This document shows, piece by piece, positions 48,216 through 57,522 of a stretch of 64,000 bases of DNA; position 1 is the first letter of the stretch, and every line of letters starts with the position of its first letter. The DNA comes from Pseudomonadota bacterium (lineage in GTDB: Bacteria > Pseudomonadota > Alphaproteobacteria > Rhizobiales > Pleomorphomonadaceae), in contig JAGSYV010000005.1 of NCBI GenBank assembly GCA_018262505.1, forward strand, positions 35,292 through 99,291, given 5' to 3'. A program made the position numbers and the translations under genes. Under the pieces are notes generated by a model that had not been told where the DNA came from, did not search any database, and saw only the letters and a program-made list of their open reading frames with translations.

Positions 48216-49314
48216 GGGCTATCTCCTCAAGGAGAGCGACCTGCATCCGCTGTCGCTCGGCGCGGCGCTGCTCGGCACGGGCGGCGGCGGCAATCCCTAC
48301 ATCGGCATGCTGCGGACGAGGGAACTGATCCGATCCGGACACGAGATCAGGATCATCGATCTCGATACGCTGCCGGACGACGCGCTCGTCGGCGAGGTCG
48401 GCGGCATCGGCGCGCCGGTGGTCGGCATCGAGAAGTTCGAGGAAGGTCGCGAGTGCTACCACGCCATGCGGGCCGTCGAGGAGGCTGCCGGCGTCAAGAT
48501 GTCGGCGCTCATCTCGGCGGAGATCGGCGGCTCGAACAGCCTTGAGCCGATCATCGCCGCCGCCTACGCCGGCCTGCCGGTGCTCGACGGCGACGGCATG
48601 GGGCGCGCTTTCCCAGAAGTGCAGATGACGACCTTCTTCATCTACGGCGCACCGACGGCGCCGGCTGCCATTGCCGACGAGAAGGGCAATGTCGTGGTCT
48701 TCCGCAAGGTCATCGACATGTTCTGGCTGGAACGCTTCGCCCGCGATGCCGCCGTGGCCATGGGCGCCACGGCCGGGCTCGCCTCGGCGCCGATGACCAT
48801 GGAGTATGTTCGCCGCACCGCCGTTCCCGGCACCGTCAGCGAGGCGCTGAGGATCGGCCATACCGTGCTGGAAGCTCGCAAAGACAGGCGTAACGTCATC
48901 GAAGACGTACTCAAGGTCACCGGTGGCGGCCTCTATTTCACCGGCAAGATCACCGACGTCAGGCGCGAACTCACCGGCGGCTTTGCGCGGGGGCACGCCA
49001 TCCTCTCGGGCGTCAACGAGTTTGCCGGCTCCGAGGCCCGCATCGCCATCCAGAACGAGAACCTCGTCCTCTGGGTCGACGGCGAACCGAAGGTGATGGT
49101 GCCGGACCTCATCGTCAATCTCGACCTCGATACCGGCGAACCGATCACCACCGAGGTGCTGCGCTACGGCCAGCGCATTGCCGTGCTCGGCCTGCCGGTC
49201 CATCCGCTCATGAAAACCGAGAAGGCCCTCGAGGTCGTCGGCCCCAAGGCCTTCGGCTATCCCGAACTTACCTTCGTTCCCATCGCCGCCCTGCAAGCGT
49301 CCACCCAAGGATGA
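48205..49314 (+). CDS. DUF917 family protein, copy 1
   Basis: LGAALLGTGGGGNPYIGML; DGDGMGRAFPEVQMTTFFIYGA. Confidence 0.9.
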   Translation: MSPKGYLLKESDLHPLSLGAALLGTGGGGNPYIGMLRTRELIRSGHEIRIIDLDTLPDDALVGEVGGIGAPVVGIEKFEEGRECYHAMRAVEEAAGVKMSALISAEIGGSNSLEPIIAAAYAGLPVLDGDGMGRAFPEVQMTTFFIYGAPTAPAAIADEKGNVVVFRKVIDMFWLERFARDAAVAMGATAGLASAPMTMEYVRRTAVPGTVSEALRIGHTVLEARKDRRNVIEDVLKVTGGGLYFTGKITDVRRELTGGFARGHAILSGVNEFAGSEARIAIQNENLVLWVDGEPKVMVPDLIVNLDLDTGEPITTEVLRYGQRIAVLGLPVHPLMKTEKALEVVGPKAFGYPELTFVPIAALQASTQG

Positions 49315-49318
49315 AGCC

Positions 49319-50398
49319 ATGAAGATCAAGCGCATCGTTCACGCCGAAGACATGGAGGACATTGCCACCGGTGGCGCCATTCTCGGGACCGGCGGCGGCG
49401 GTGATCCCTACGTCGGCAAGCTGATGGCTCAGGAGGCGATCCGCCGGCACGGACCGGTCAAGATCATCGACGTTGACGAGCTCGCCGACGATGCCCTCGT
49501 GGTGCCGGTCTGCATGATGGGCGCGCCAACGGTGATGACCGAGAAGATCCCGGCTGGTCACGAGCTGATCATCGCCTTCCGCAAGCTCGAGGAACTGCTC
49601 GGCCGCAAGATCGACGCGGTGCTCTGCGGCGAGGCCGGCGGCGTCAACTCGACGACCCCCTTCGTGGTGGCCGCCGAAACCGGATTGCCGCTGGTGGATG
49701 GCGACGGCATGGGCCGCGCCTTCCCCGAGCTGCAGATGGAGACCTTCGGCATGTATGGCGTCAAGGCGACGCCCATGGTGCTCTGCGACGACAAGGGCAA
49801 CTCGCTGGTGCTCGACACCGTGTCCAATGCCTGGACGGAGCGTCTTGCCCGTGCCGCCACGGTGGAGATGGGTGGCTCGGCCCTGCTTGCCTTCTATTCG
49901 ATGGATGGCGCCACCGCCAAGAAATGCGTGGTGCGCGGCACGCTCAGCCTGACGGCCAAGCTCGGCGAGACGCTGCGGGACGCACGCGCCGGCCATCGCG
50001 ACCCCGTCACGGCCATTGTCGACGAGCTCGATGCCCAGGTGATCTTCCATGGCCGCATCAAGGATATCGAGCGGCGCACGGTGGGCGGCTTCGCCCGTGG
50101 CAAGGCGCGCTTCGAGGGTGTCGAAGAGTGGAAGGGCCATGACTTCAGGCTCGACTTCCAGAACGAGTTCCTGGTGGCCGAACGCGACGGCCAGATCATC
50201 GTGACGACGCCCGACCTGATCACGGCGCTGGAAGCCGAGAGCGGTAACCCGGTGACCGCCGACGCCCTCCGTTACGGTCTGCGTCTCAAGGTCCTCGCCC
50301 TGCCCTGCAACCCGCTCTGGCGCACGCCACAAGGCATCGAACTCGTCGGGCCGCGCTACTTCGGCTACGAGGTGGATTATCGGCCGTTGCAGGCGTGA
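49319..50398 (+). CDS. DUF917 family protein, copy 2
   Basis: ATGGAILGTGGGGDPYVGKL; DGDGMGRAFPELQMETFGMYG. Confidence 0.9.
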   Translation: MKIKRIVHAEDMEDIATGGAILGTGGGGDPYVGKLMAQEAIRRHGPVKIIDVDELADDALVVPVCMMGAPTVMTEKIPAGHELIIAFRKLEELLGRKIDAVLCGEAGGVNSTTPFVVAAETGLPLVDGDGMGRAFPELQMETFGMYGVKATPMVLCDDKGNSLVLDTVSNAWTERLARAATVEMGGSALLAFYSMDGATAKKCVVRGTLSLTAKLGETLRDARAGHRDPVTAIVDELDAQVIFHGRIKDIERRTVGGFARGKARFEGVEEWKGHDFRLDFQNEFLVAERDGQIIVTTPDLITALEAESGNPVTADALRYGLRLKVLALPCNPLWRTPQGIELVGPRYFGYEVDYRPLQA

Positions 50399-50409
50399 GA
50401 TAGGCGTCA

Positions 50410-50453
50410 GCCTCGGCGATGGATGCCACACCTCGTCGCCGAGGCTTTTGTTT
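50410..50453 (+). terminator. Rho-independent terminator
   Basis: CCTCGGCGA ... TCGCCGAGG followed by CTTTTGTTT. Confidence 0.8.
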
Positions 50454-50462
50454 CCGATGGCA

Positions 50463-51023
50463 TCACGGCTTTGGATCCGGAACCAACCGCGCCAGTACCG
50501 CTTCGACGTCATCCATAAAGGCGGCCCATGTGCCGTCCTCATCGATTCCGGCAATGCGCAGCAGGAACAGCCCCTCGACCGCGAGAAAAGCGACGCGAGC
50601 AGCCTGCCCGTCGGCGGTTCCCGTATCGAGCCGCTTGAAGATCCCACGATACCACTCGCGAACTCCATAGAGATTACCGGGATCCTGAATGTAGCTGGTC
50701 ATCAATCCGGCCATCTTGGCGTCCAGAACGTCCTGCGAAGCGCGCATCGCCTGAATGTAGCGATGAACGAGTTCCGGTGCGGTCACCTGAGCATCCGCCT
50801 CCAGCAACTCGTCGAACTTGCTGGTCCACCTTTCGACCAAAGCTCTGACGAGTTCCTCTTTCGAGGCGAAGGCGTATTGCACGCCGCCCTTCGATATCCC
50901 CGCAGCGCGCGCCAAAGCATCGACCGTCAAAGCCTTGGCGCCCTGGCTGCGGACGATCTCCTCCGCCAGGTCCAACAACCTGTCGCGGACAATTGTCGGT
51001 TTTCTGCCCAAAGTCTCGCCCAC
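50463..51023 (-). CDS. TetR family transcriptional regulator
   Basis: VRDRLLDLAEEIVRSQGAKALTVDALARAAGISKGGVQYAFASKEELVRALVERW. Confidence 0.92.
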   Translation of the reverse strand: MGETLGRKPTIVRDRLLDLAEEIVRSQGAKALTVDALARAAGISKGGVQYAFASKEELVRALVERWTSKFDELLEADAQVTAPELVHRYIQAMRASQDVLDAKMAGLMTSYIQDPGNLYGVREWYRGIFKRLDTGTADGQAARVAFLAVEGLFLLRIAGIDEDGTWAAFMDDVEAVLARLVPDPKP

Positions 51024-51047
51024 CTATCCGATTGCGCATTGAAATCC

Positions 51048-51059
51048 ATACATATGTAT
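51048..51059. promoter_or_regulatory. Candidate TetR operator
   Basis: Perfect palindrome ATACATATGTAT in the tetR/MFS divergent intergenic region. Confidence 0.5.
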
Positions 51060-51094
51060 TTATATGCGGCCGGCAACAGATATTTGGGTGAACC

Positions 51095-52615
51095 ATGTCC
51101 TCGACCCGTACCGACCGGAAACGCTGGCTCGTCCTGATCGCCGTCATGCTGGCCTTCCTGCCGGTGGTTTTCGACATGACCATCCTGCATATCGCGGTGC
51201 CGGCGTTGACCCAGGCACTCGGCACGACCAACACCGAAGTGCTCTGGATCATCGACATCTACCCTCTGCTGATGGCCGGCCTGCTGGTGCCGATGGGGAC
51301 GCTGGCCGATCGGGTGGGCAACAGGCGGATCCTGCTGATAGGCCTCACCATTTTCGGTCTGGCCTCGGGTCTGGCCGCTTTCGCGCAGAGCGCGGCGATG
51401 CTGATCGGCGCCCGCATGCTCCTGGCTCTTGGCGGCTCGATGATCATGCCCTGCGTTCTCGGCATTATCCGCCGCACCTTCGAGGATGATGGCGAACGCG
51501 CGCTGGCCCTTGGCCTTTGGGGCACGGTCGGCTCAGCCGGTGCGGCGGTTGGACCATTGGTCGGGGGCGCGCTCCTTGAACATTTCTGGTGGGGGTCGGT
51601 CTTCCTGATCAACGTCCCCGTCATGCTCGTGGTCGGGCCTGCCTGCTATATGCTTCTGCCCCGCAGCGAGGTGACCTGGACCGGCAAATGGGCCTTCGGA
51701 CATGCCATCCTGCTGATCGTCGGCATGATCTCGGTCGTCTATGGCATCAAGGCCGGTTTTGGAGCGAAGCAATCGCCGCTGGTCGTTGTCGCGATTCTGC
51801 TTTTCGGGCTGGCGATGCTGGCACTGTTCGCGCAAAGGCAACTGCGGTCGGCAGACCCGCTTCTCGATCTCTCGCTGTTTGCGAAGCCAGCCATCATGGC
51901 CGGCATGATCATGGCCGTTGTCGTCACCGGCGCGCTGGCCGGCGTCGAGCTGACGCTGGCACAGGAGCTTCAATACGTCCTCGGTAAGACTCCCCTCCAG
52001 GCGGGGATATTCATGATCCCCATCATGGTCGCATCGGCGATTGGCGGTCCGATCGCCGGCTACCTTTCCAACGCGTTTGGACTGCGCCTGCTGGCGAGCC
52101 TTTCATTGTTCGTCTCGGCCCTCGCGCTCGGTCTGCTGGCCTGGAGGGATTTTGGAGAGCCCGGCCTGAGCGTTCCGGTCATGCTTGCGGTGCTGGGACT
52201 GATGCTGAGCATTGGCCTCACTGCCTCATCCATCGCCATCATGGGTTCGGTCGAGGCGAACAAGGGCGGTGCCGCAGGCTCGCTCGAAGCCACCGGTTAC
52301 GAGCTGGGCACCGGGTTGGGGATCACCCTGTTCGGCGTCTTCATGTCAGCCGTGTTCGGCCACATGATCGAGTTGCCGGCGGGCCTGTCGCCTGCTCTCG
52401 GAGAGCAGGCCATGCGGTCGATCGGCGATACCTATCTGGCGGCCCAGCAGCTCGGCGACGGTCAGGCCGCAACTCTGATCGACGCCGGCAAGGCCGCCTT
52501 CGCCGAGACCCACTCAGTGCTGCTTTCCACCGCCGCGAGCCTGATCGGCGTCCTCTCTGTCGCGGTCTTCTTCATGCTCGGCAGCTATCGCAATCTCGGG
52601 AGCGCTGACAGTTAG
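51095..52615 (+). CDS. MFS transporter, DHA2 (EmrB/QacA-like)
   Basis: FDMTILHIAVPALTQALGTTNTEVLWIIDIYPLLMAGLLVPMGTLADRVGNRRILLIG. Confidence 0.92.
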   Translation: MSSTRTDRKRWLVLIAVMLAFLPVVFDMTILHIAVPALTQALGTTNTEVLWIIDIYPLLMAGLLVPMGTLADRVGNRRILLIGLTIFGLASGLAAFAQSAAMLIGARMLLALGGSMIMPCVLGIIRRTFEDDGERALALGLWGTVGSAGAAVGPLVGGALLEHFWWGSVFLINVPVMLVVGPACYMLLPRSEVTWTGKWAFGHAILLIVGMISVVYGIKAGFGAKQSPLVVVAILLFGLAMLALFAQRQLRSADPLLDLSLFAKPAIMAGMIMAVVVTGALAGVELTLAQELQYVLGKTPLQAGIFMIPIMVASAIGGPIAGYLSNAFGLRLLASLSLFVSALALGLLAWRDFGEPGLSVPVMLAVLGLMLSIGLTASSIAIMGSVEANKGGAAGSLEATGYELGTGLGITLFGVFMSAVFGHMIELPAGLSPALGEQAMRSIGDTYLAAQQLGDGQAATLIDAGKAAFAETHSVLLSTAASLIGVLSVAVFFMLGSYRNLGSADS

Positions 52616-53682
52616 GCGGGTACCGTGTCGGCCGTTCGCGGCAGACGAATCTCGACGGTCAGCCCGGGCTGCCCGGAGGGAACGATGATCGCGTCGCCAC
52701 CATGCGCCTGGGCAATGGCCTTGACGATGGACAGCCCAAGTCCGGATCCGCCAAGGCTGCGGCCGCGCGAATCGTCGGCGCGCCAGAAGCGATCGAAGGC
52801 ACGGGCACGGTTTTCCTCGGAAAGCCCGGGGCCGTTGTCCGAGCATCGGAAGAAGACGTGTCCGTCCGTAACGCCCGTCTCGACACGCACATGCGCCCTG
52901 GGCGCATAGCGTCGGCAGTTATCCAGGATGGCCACCATGGCCTGCCGTAGCCGCGCCGGATCGGCGCTCACAACGGCACGGTCGAGCTGACGGGCGACGG
53001 TGATACCGGCCGCATGCAATTGATCGTCAAGAGAAAGCAGCGCCGCTTCGGCCTCGACTGCCAGATCAAGCCGTTTCAAGTCGGGTTCGAGCTGGCCCGC
53101 ATTGTTGAGAGCCAAGGTGCGCAGCTCCTCGACGATGGCCGAGAGATCGTCGACATGGGTGATCAGCCGTGTGTAGAGCTCGGGGCTGGGTGCGAAGGCG
53201 CCGTCCAATAACCCCTGTAGCCGCCCGCGCAGGATGGTCAGCGGGGTTCTAAGTTCGTGCGCGATCGCCGAGTTCGAGTATTTCAGCTCGGATTGGGCGC
53301 GCTGCAACTGCTCGGCCATCCGGTTGAAGTCATCGACCAGATCGCCCGCTTCGCCAAACCTCTTGGCGCCACTTGCGGCGCGGGCCGAGAAATCGCCCTG
53401 TGCGACCTTGCGCGCGGCTCCAGCGACCGACTTCAGAGGTTCGACGATCTGGCGTGACAGACGCCAGCCGACCACCGACGCCGTCAGGATACCGATGCCG
53501 AGAAGAAGCCCCAGCGTGACCGTATCGCCCAGTCGCCAACTCTCGTCATAGGTCGCTTCCGGGTAAAGCCAGTCATAGATGAAGAAAAAGTAGGCCATCA
53601 GGCCGAAGCAGACGACCGCGAAGGCCATCAGGGTCAGCGTGATCATTGCCCTGACGATGCGGGCATTGAGGTTACCGCCCAT
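52612..53682 (-). CDS. Sensor histidine kinase (BaeS-like)
   Basis: HAMP; AIAHELRTPLTILRGRLQG H-box; GPGLSEENRARAFDRFWRADDSRGRSLGGSGLGLSIVKAIAQAHGG. Confidence 0.93.
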   Translation of the reverse strand: MGGNLNARIVRAMITLTLMAFAVVCFGLMAYFFFIYDWLYPEATYDESWRLGDTVTLGLLLGIGILTASVVGWRLSRQIVEPLKSVAGAARKVAQGDFSARAASGAKRFGEAGDLVDDFNRMAEQLQRAQSELKYSNSAIAHELRTPLTILRGRLQGLLDGAFAPSPELYTRLITHVDDLSAIVEELRTLALNNAGQLEPDLKRLDLAVEAEAALLSLDDQLHAAGITVARQLDRAVVSADPARLRQAMVAILDNCRRYAPRAHVRVETGVTDGHVFFRCSDNGPGLSEENRARAFDRFWRADDSRGRSLGGSGLGLSIVKAIAQAHGGDAIIVPSGQPGLTVEIRLPRTADTVPA

Positions 53683-54370
53683 GGCTACTGTCCAACCGGT
53701 AGCCTACCCCTCGAACGCCAACCAGAAGACCATCGGCGCCCGCCCCGGCAAGCTTGCGGCGCAGGTTGCTGACATGGCTGTCCACGGTACGGTCCAGCGC
53801 CTCGCTCTCGGGGAGGCAGGCATCGACCAGTTCCGAGCGCTCAAACGCCCGGTCGGGCGAAGCCGCCATATGAGCGAGAATGCGGAACTCGGTCCGCGTC
53901 AGGTCGAGCGTCACCGAACCGGCCTCGTTGTCGACGGCCGCTCGATAGGCTTGCGGATCGACGACCAGAGGCCCGACCCGCAAAACGTGGCCGCCGCTGC
54001 GGCCCACCGTCCGGCGCAAGACAGCCTTGGCGCGGGCGACGATTTCCAGCGGATTGAACGGCTTGACGACGTAATCGTCGGCGCCGATGCGCAAGGCCTG
54101 AAGCTTGTCGAGATCCTCGGCAAGAGCAGTCACCATGATGACGGGCGTGTCGCCTCGCCGGCGGATCGCCGCCAGTACCTCGTAGCCATCGAGACCGGGC
54201 AGCTTGATATCCAGCACCACGAGGTCGGGCCGAAGCCGATGATGATGGGCAAGCCCGAGAGGACCATCGCCGGCGGTGATCACCCGAAAGCCCTCGCGCG
54301 CAAAATAGGCCTCAATGATCTCGGCGATCTCCGGCTCGTCTTCGATGATGAGGATCAATGCGTTGTTCAT
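53672..54370 (-). CDS. OmpR family response regulator (BaeR-like)
   Basis: LILIIEDEPEIAEIIEAYF; RPDLVVLDIKLPGLDGYEVLAAIR; winged-helix C-terminus. Confidence 0.94.
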   Translation of the reverse strand: MNNALILIIEDEPEIAEIIEAYFAREGFRVITAGDGPLGLAHHHRLRPDLVVLDIKLPGLDGYEVLAAIRRRGDTPVIMVTALAEDLDKLQALRIGADDYVVKPFNPLEIVARAKAVLRRTVGRSGGHVLRVGPLVVDPQAYRAAVDNEAGSVTLDLTRTEFRILAHMAASPDRAFERSELVDACLPESEALDRTVDSHVSNLRRKLAGAGADGLLVGVRGVGYRLDSSHGR

Positions 54371-54391
54371 GGTCGTTCTTTCAGAAACCGG

Positions 54392-57300
54392 TCACTCGGC
54401 TGGCACGGACGATACCTTCGGGATCGCTTGCTCTGCCCTCTGAACGGTCAGCCGGCTGACGACAACATAAAGCACCGGCACGAAGAAAACTGCCAGCAAG
54501 GTCGCCGAAAGCATGCCGCCGAAGACGCCCGTCCCAATGGCGTTCTGGATCTCGGATCCGGCTCCGCGCGCCGTCATGAGCGGAATGACGCCAAGGATGA
54601 AGGCAAGCGAGGTCATCAGGATCGGCCGTAGCCTCAACCGGGCAGCTTTCAGCACCGCACGGGACACACCAGCTCCCTGATCGCGCAAATGGCGGGCATA
54701 CTCGACCAGCAGGATGGCGTTCTTTGCCGACAGGCCAATGATCGTGATGAGCCCGACATTGAAGAAGACATCATTCTCCAGCCCCCTTGCCAGAACGGCC
54801 ACGACCGCGCCGAGCACACCCAAAGGCACGATCAGCATGACCACCAACGGAATCGACCAGCTTTCGTAAAGTGCCGCCAGAACGAGGAAGACGATCAGCC
54901 CTGAAGTCGCGAGAAGGAGCGGAGCCTGCGAGGCAGATTGTTTCTCCTGCAAGGATTGCCCCGTCCATTCAAGTGCGAAGCCCTGTGGCAGTTGCCGGGC
55001 CAGCCGCTCCATCTCGGCCATCGCAACGCCGCTCGAAACGCCGGGCGCCGCGGAGCCCGAAATACGCGCCGCCGGATAGCCGTTATAACGCGTCATCTGC
55101 AGGGAGGAATTTCCCCATACCGGTCGAACGACTTCGGACAGCGGCACCATGCCGCCATTGATGTTGCGCACCTCAAGCCGCAGTACATCTTCGACATGCA
55201 TGCGCGCGGGCGCGTCGGCCTGCACGATCACCTGTTGAAGGCGGCCCTGGTTCGGGAAGTCGTTGACGTAGGTGGAGCCGATCGCCGTGGATATCGTGTC
55301 GCTGATGGCCGAAAACGGAACTCCCAGAGCCTGGGCCTTCTGACGGTCGATCTCCAGCGAAATGCTCGAACCGTCGGGAAGCCCTTCGCTCATCACGCCA
55401 GTCACCAGCCCGCCTTGGGAGGCGAGCGCGATCAGTTGCTCTTCTGCCGCCTTCAGAGCGACTGGACCGAGGCTGGCGCGATCCTCAAGCCGCAGGGAGA
55501 ACCCCGAGGTCGTGCCCAGGGAGTCAATCGCCGGCGGCTTCATGATCATCGCCGTGCCCTCAGGGATGTTGGCCATCGCGGCCTGTGCGGCGGCGACTTC
55601 GTCATTCACGGAGGTCTTGCGATCGCTCCAGTCCTTGAGGCTGGTGAAGGCCTGCGCGGCGTTGGGACCCGAGCCCGAGAAGCCGAAGCCCAGGATGACC
55701 GTGCTGTCCACGATGTCGGGACGGGTCGCGGTGTGGGCTTCATAGGCAGCCACGATTTCGCGGGTTCGCTCGGCCGTCGCGCCAGCGGGCAGCTCGAACA
55801 TGGCCATGAAACTTCCCTGGTCCTCTTCCGGAACGAAGGCAGTGGGTATCAGCACATAGCCAAGACCAACTGCGCCCAGAAGCAGGACATAGATGACCAG
55901 CATTCGCCCTGCTCGCCGCAGAACCCAGCCAACCCAGCCGGCATAGCCGGCGGTGAGGCGGTTGAACCTGCAATTGAACCAGGCAAAGAAGCCCTTCTCT
56001 GAATGCTCCGTCACGGGCTTCAGAATCGTCGCACAGAGAGCCGGCGTCAGCGTGAGTGCGAGGAAGGCCGAGAACAGGATCGAGACCGACATGGACAGGG
56101 TGAACTGACGATAGATCGCCCCCACCGATCCGCTGGCTAGGCCCATGGGGATGAAGACGGCGGAGAGCACCAGCGTAATGCCAATGATCGCTCCCGAGAT
56201 TTCGCGCATCGCCTGGCGCGTCGCATCCTTCGGCGAAAGCCGCTGTCGGGTCATGATGCGCTCGACATTCTCGACCACGACGATGGCGTCGTCGACGATG
56301 ATGCCGATCGCCAGCACCATGCCGAACATGGTCAGCACGTTGATCGAGTAGCCAGCCGCCATCATCACGGCAAAGGTACCCAGCAGGGCGACCGGCGCCA
56401 CGATCGTCGGGATCAGCGTGTAGCGAACCTTTTGAAGGAACAGCAGCATCACCAGGAACACCAGCACCATCGCCTCGATGAGCGTTTGAACCACCTTGAT
56501 GATCGATACCTTCACGAAGGGCGCGGTGTTGAACGAGATCGAGGCTTCCATATCCTCAGGCATGCTTGTTTGCAGCTCGGCAAGGCGCTGTTCGATGGCC
56601 GACGCGGTACGCACGGCGTTGGCACCGGACGCCAGCTGGATAGCCGCTGCCGCAGCCGGCTTGTCATTGCTGCTGACACCGAAAGCCAGCGTCTGCGCGC
56701 CGAGCTCGACACGCGCCACATCCGACAGGGTGAGGCGCGAACCATCGACCTGCGCACGCAATGGGATCGCGGCGAAGTCGTCGGGCTTTGTCAGCTGTCC
56801 CCGTACGGTCAGCGGCGTTGAAGTCTTCGTGCCCGGCACGGTGGGCTCGTCCCCGACCCGTCCGGGCGAGACCTGGGCATTTTCGCGGGTGATGGCTTCG
56901 GTCACGTCCGCCATGGTCAATCCATAGGCGGCAAGCTTCTGAGGATCGATCCACACACGCATGGCGCGCTCGGACCCAAACTGCTGCACGCGCCCGACGC
57001 CGGGGATGCGTTTCAGTTCCTCGGACAGATTGCGGCTCAGGTAATCGCCAAGCGCCAGTTCCTCGGTCGCTCCACTCCGCGACTTCAGCGTGATCACCAT
57101 CAGGAAGCCGGACTCAGCCGCCTCCACGTTCAAGCCAGTCCGACGAACGATTTCCGGAAGGCGCGCCTCGGCGTTCTTCAGCCGGTTCTGGACGTCTACT
57201 TGTGCGAGTTCGGGGTCTGTCCCCGGCTTGAAGGTGACCACGATATTGGCCCCGCCGGTCGAGTCGACGGTGGACTCGTAATAGAGGACGTTCTTGACAC

Positions 57301-57511
57301 TTGAGAGTTCCTTCTCGATTGGCGTGACGACACTGTCATTGACGGTCTGTGTCGTGGCGCCGTTATACGTCGCAAAAATATTGACGCTGGGGGGCGCCAC
57401 CTCCGGAAAGCGCGCCACAGGCAATTGCGGGATCGCGACAATACCGGCCAACGCCATGAAAATCGCGATGACCCAGGCGAACACCGGCCGGTCGATGAAG
57501 AACTGCGACAT
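54392..57511 (-). CDS. RND multidrug efflux permease (AcrB/MexB family)
   Basis: 1039 aa; MSQFFIDRPVFAWVIAIFMALAGIVAIPQLPVARFPEVAPPSVNIFATYNGA. Confidence 0.96.
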   Translation of the reverse strand: MSQFFIDRPVFAWVIAIFMALAGIVAIPQLPVARFPEVAPPSVNIFATYNGATTQTVNDSVVTPIEKELSSVKNVLYYESTVDSTGGANIVVTFKPGTDPELAQVDVQNRLKNAEARLPEIVRRTGLNVEAAESGFLMVITLKSRSGATEELALGDYLSRNLSEELKRIPGVGRVQQFGSERAMRVWIDPQKLAAYGLTMADVTEAITRENAQVSPGRVGDEPTVPGTKTSTPLTVRGQLTKPDDFAAIPLRAQVDGSRLTLSDVARVELGAQTLAFGVSSNDKPAAAAAIQLASGANAVRTASAIEQRLAELQTSMPEDMEASISFNTAPFVKVSIIKVVQTLIEAMVLVFLVMLLFLQKVRYTLIPTIVAPVALLGTFAVMMAAGYSINVLTMFGMVLAIGIIVDDAIVVVENVERIMTRQRLSPKDATRQAMREISGAIIGITLVLSAVFIPMGLASGSVGAIYRQFTLSMSVSILFSAFLALTLTPALCATILKPVTEHSEKGFFAWFNCRFNRLTAGYAGWVGWVLRRAGRMLVIYVLLLGAVGLGYVLIPTAFVPEEDQGSFMAMFELPAGATAERTREIVAAYEAHTATRPDIVDSTVILGFGFSGSGPNAAQAFTSLKDWSDRKTSVNDEVAAAQAAMANIPEGTAMIMKPPAIDSLGTTSGFSLRLEDRASLGPVALKAAEEQLIALASQGGLVTGVMSEGLPDGSSISLEIDRQKAQALGVPFSAISDTISTAIGSTYVNDFPNQGRLQQVIVQADAPARMHVEDVLRLEVRNINGGMVPLSEVVRPVWGNSSLQMTRYNGYPAARISGSAAPGVSSGVAMAEMERLARQLPQGFALEWTGQSLQEKQSASQAPLLLATSGLIVFLVLAALYESWSIPLVVMLIVPLGVLGAVVAVLARGLENDVFFNVGLITIIGLSAKNAILLVEYARHLRDQGAGVSRAVLKAARLRLRPILMTSLAFILGVIPLMTARGAGSEIQNAIGTGVFGGMLSATLLAVFFVPVLYVVVSRLTVQRAEQAIPKVSSVPAE

Positions 57512-57522
57512 GAACTCGTCTC

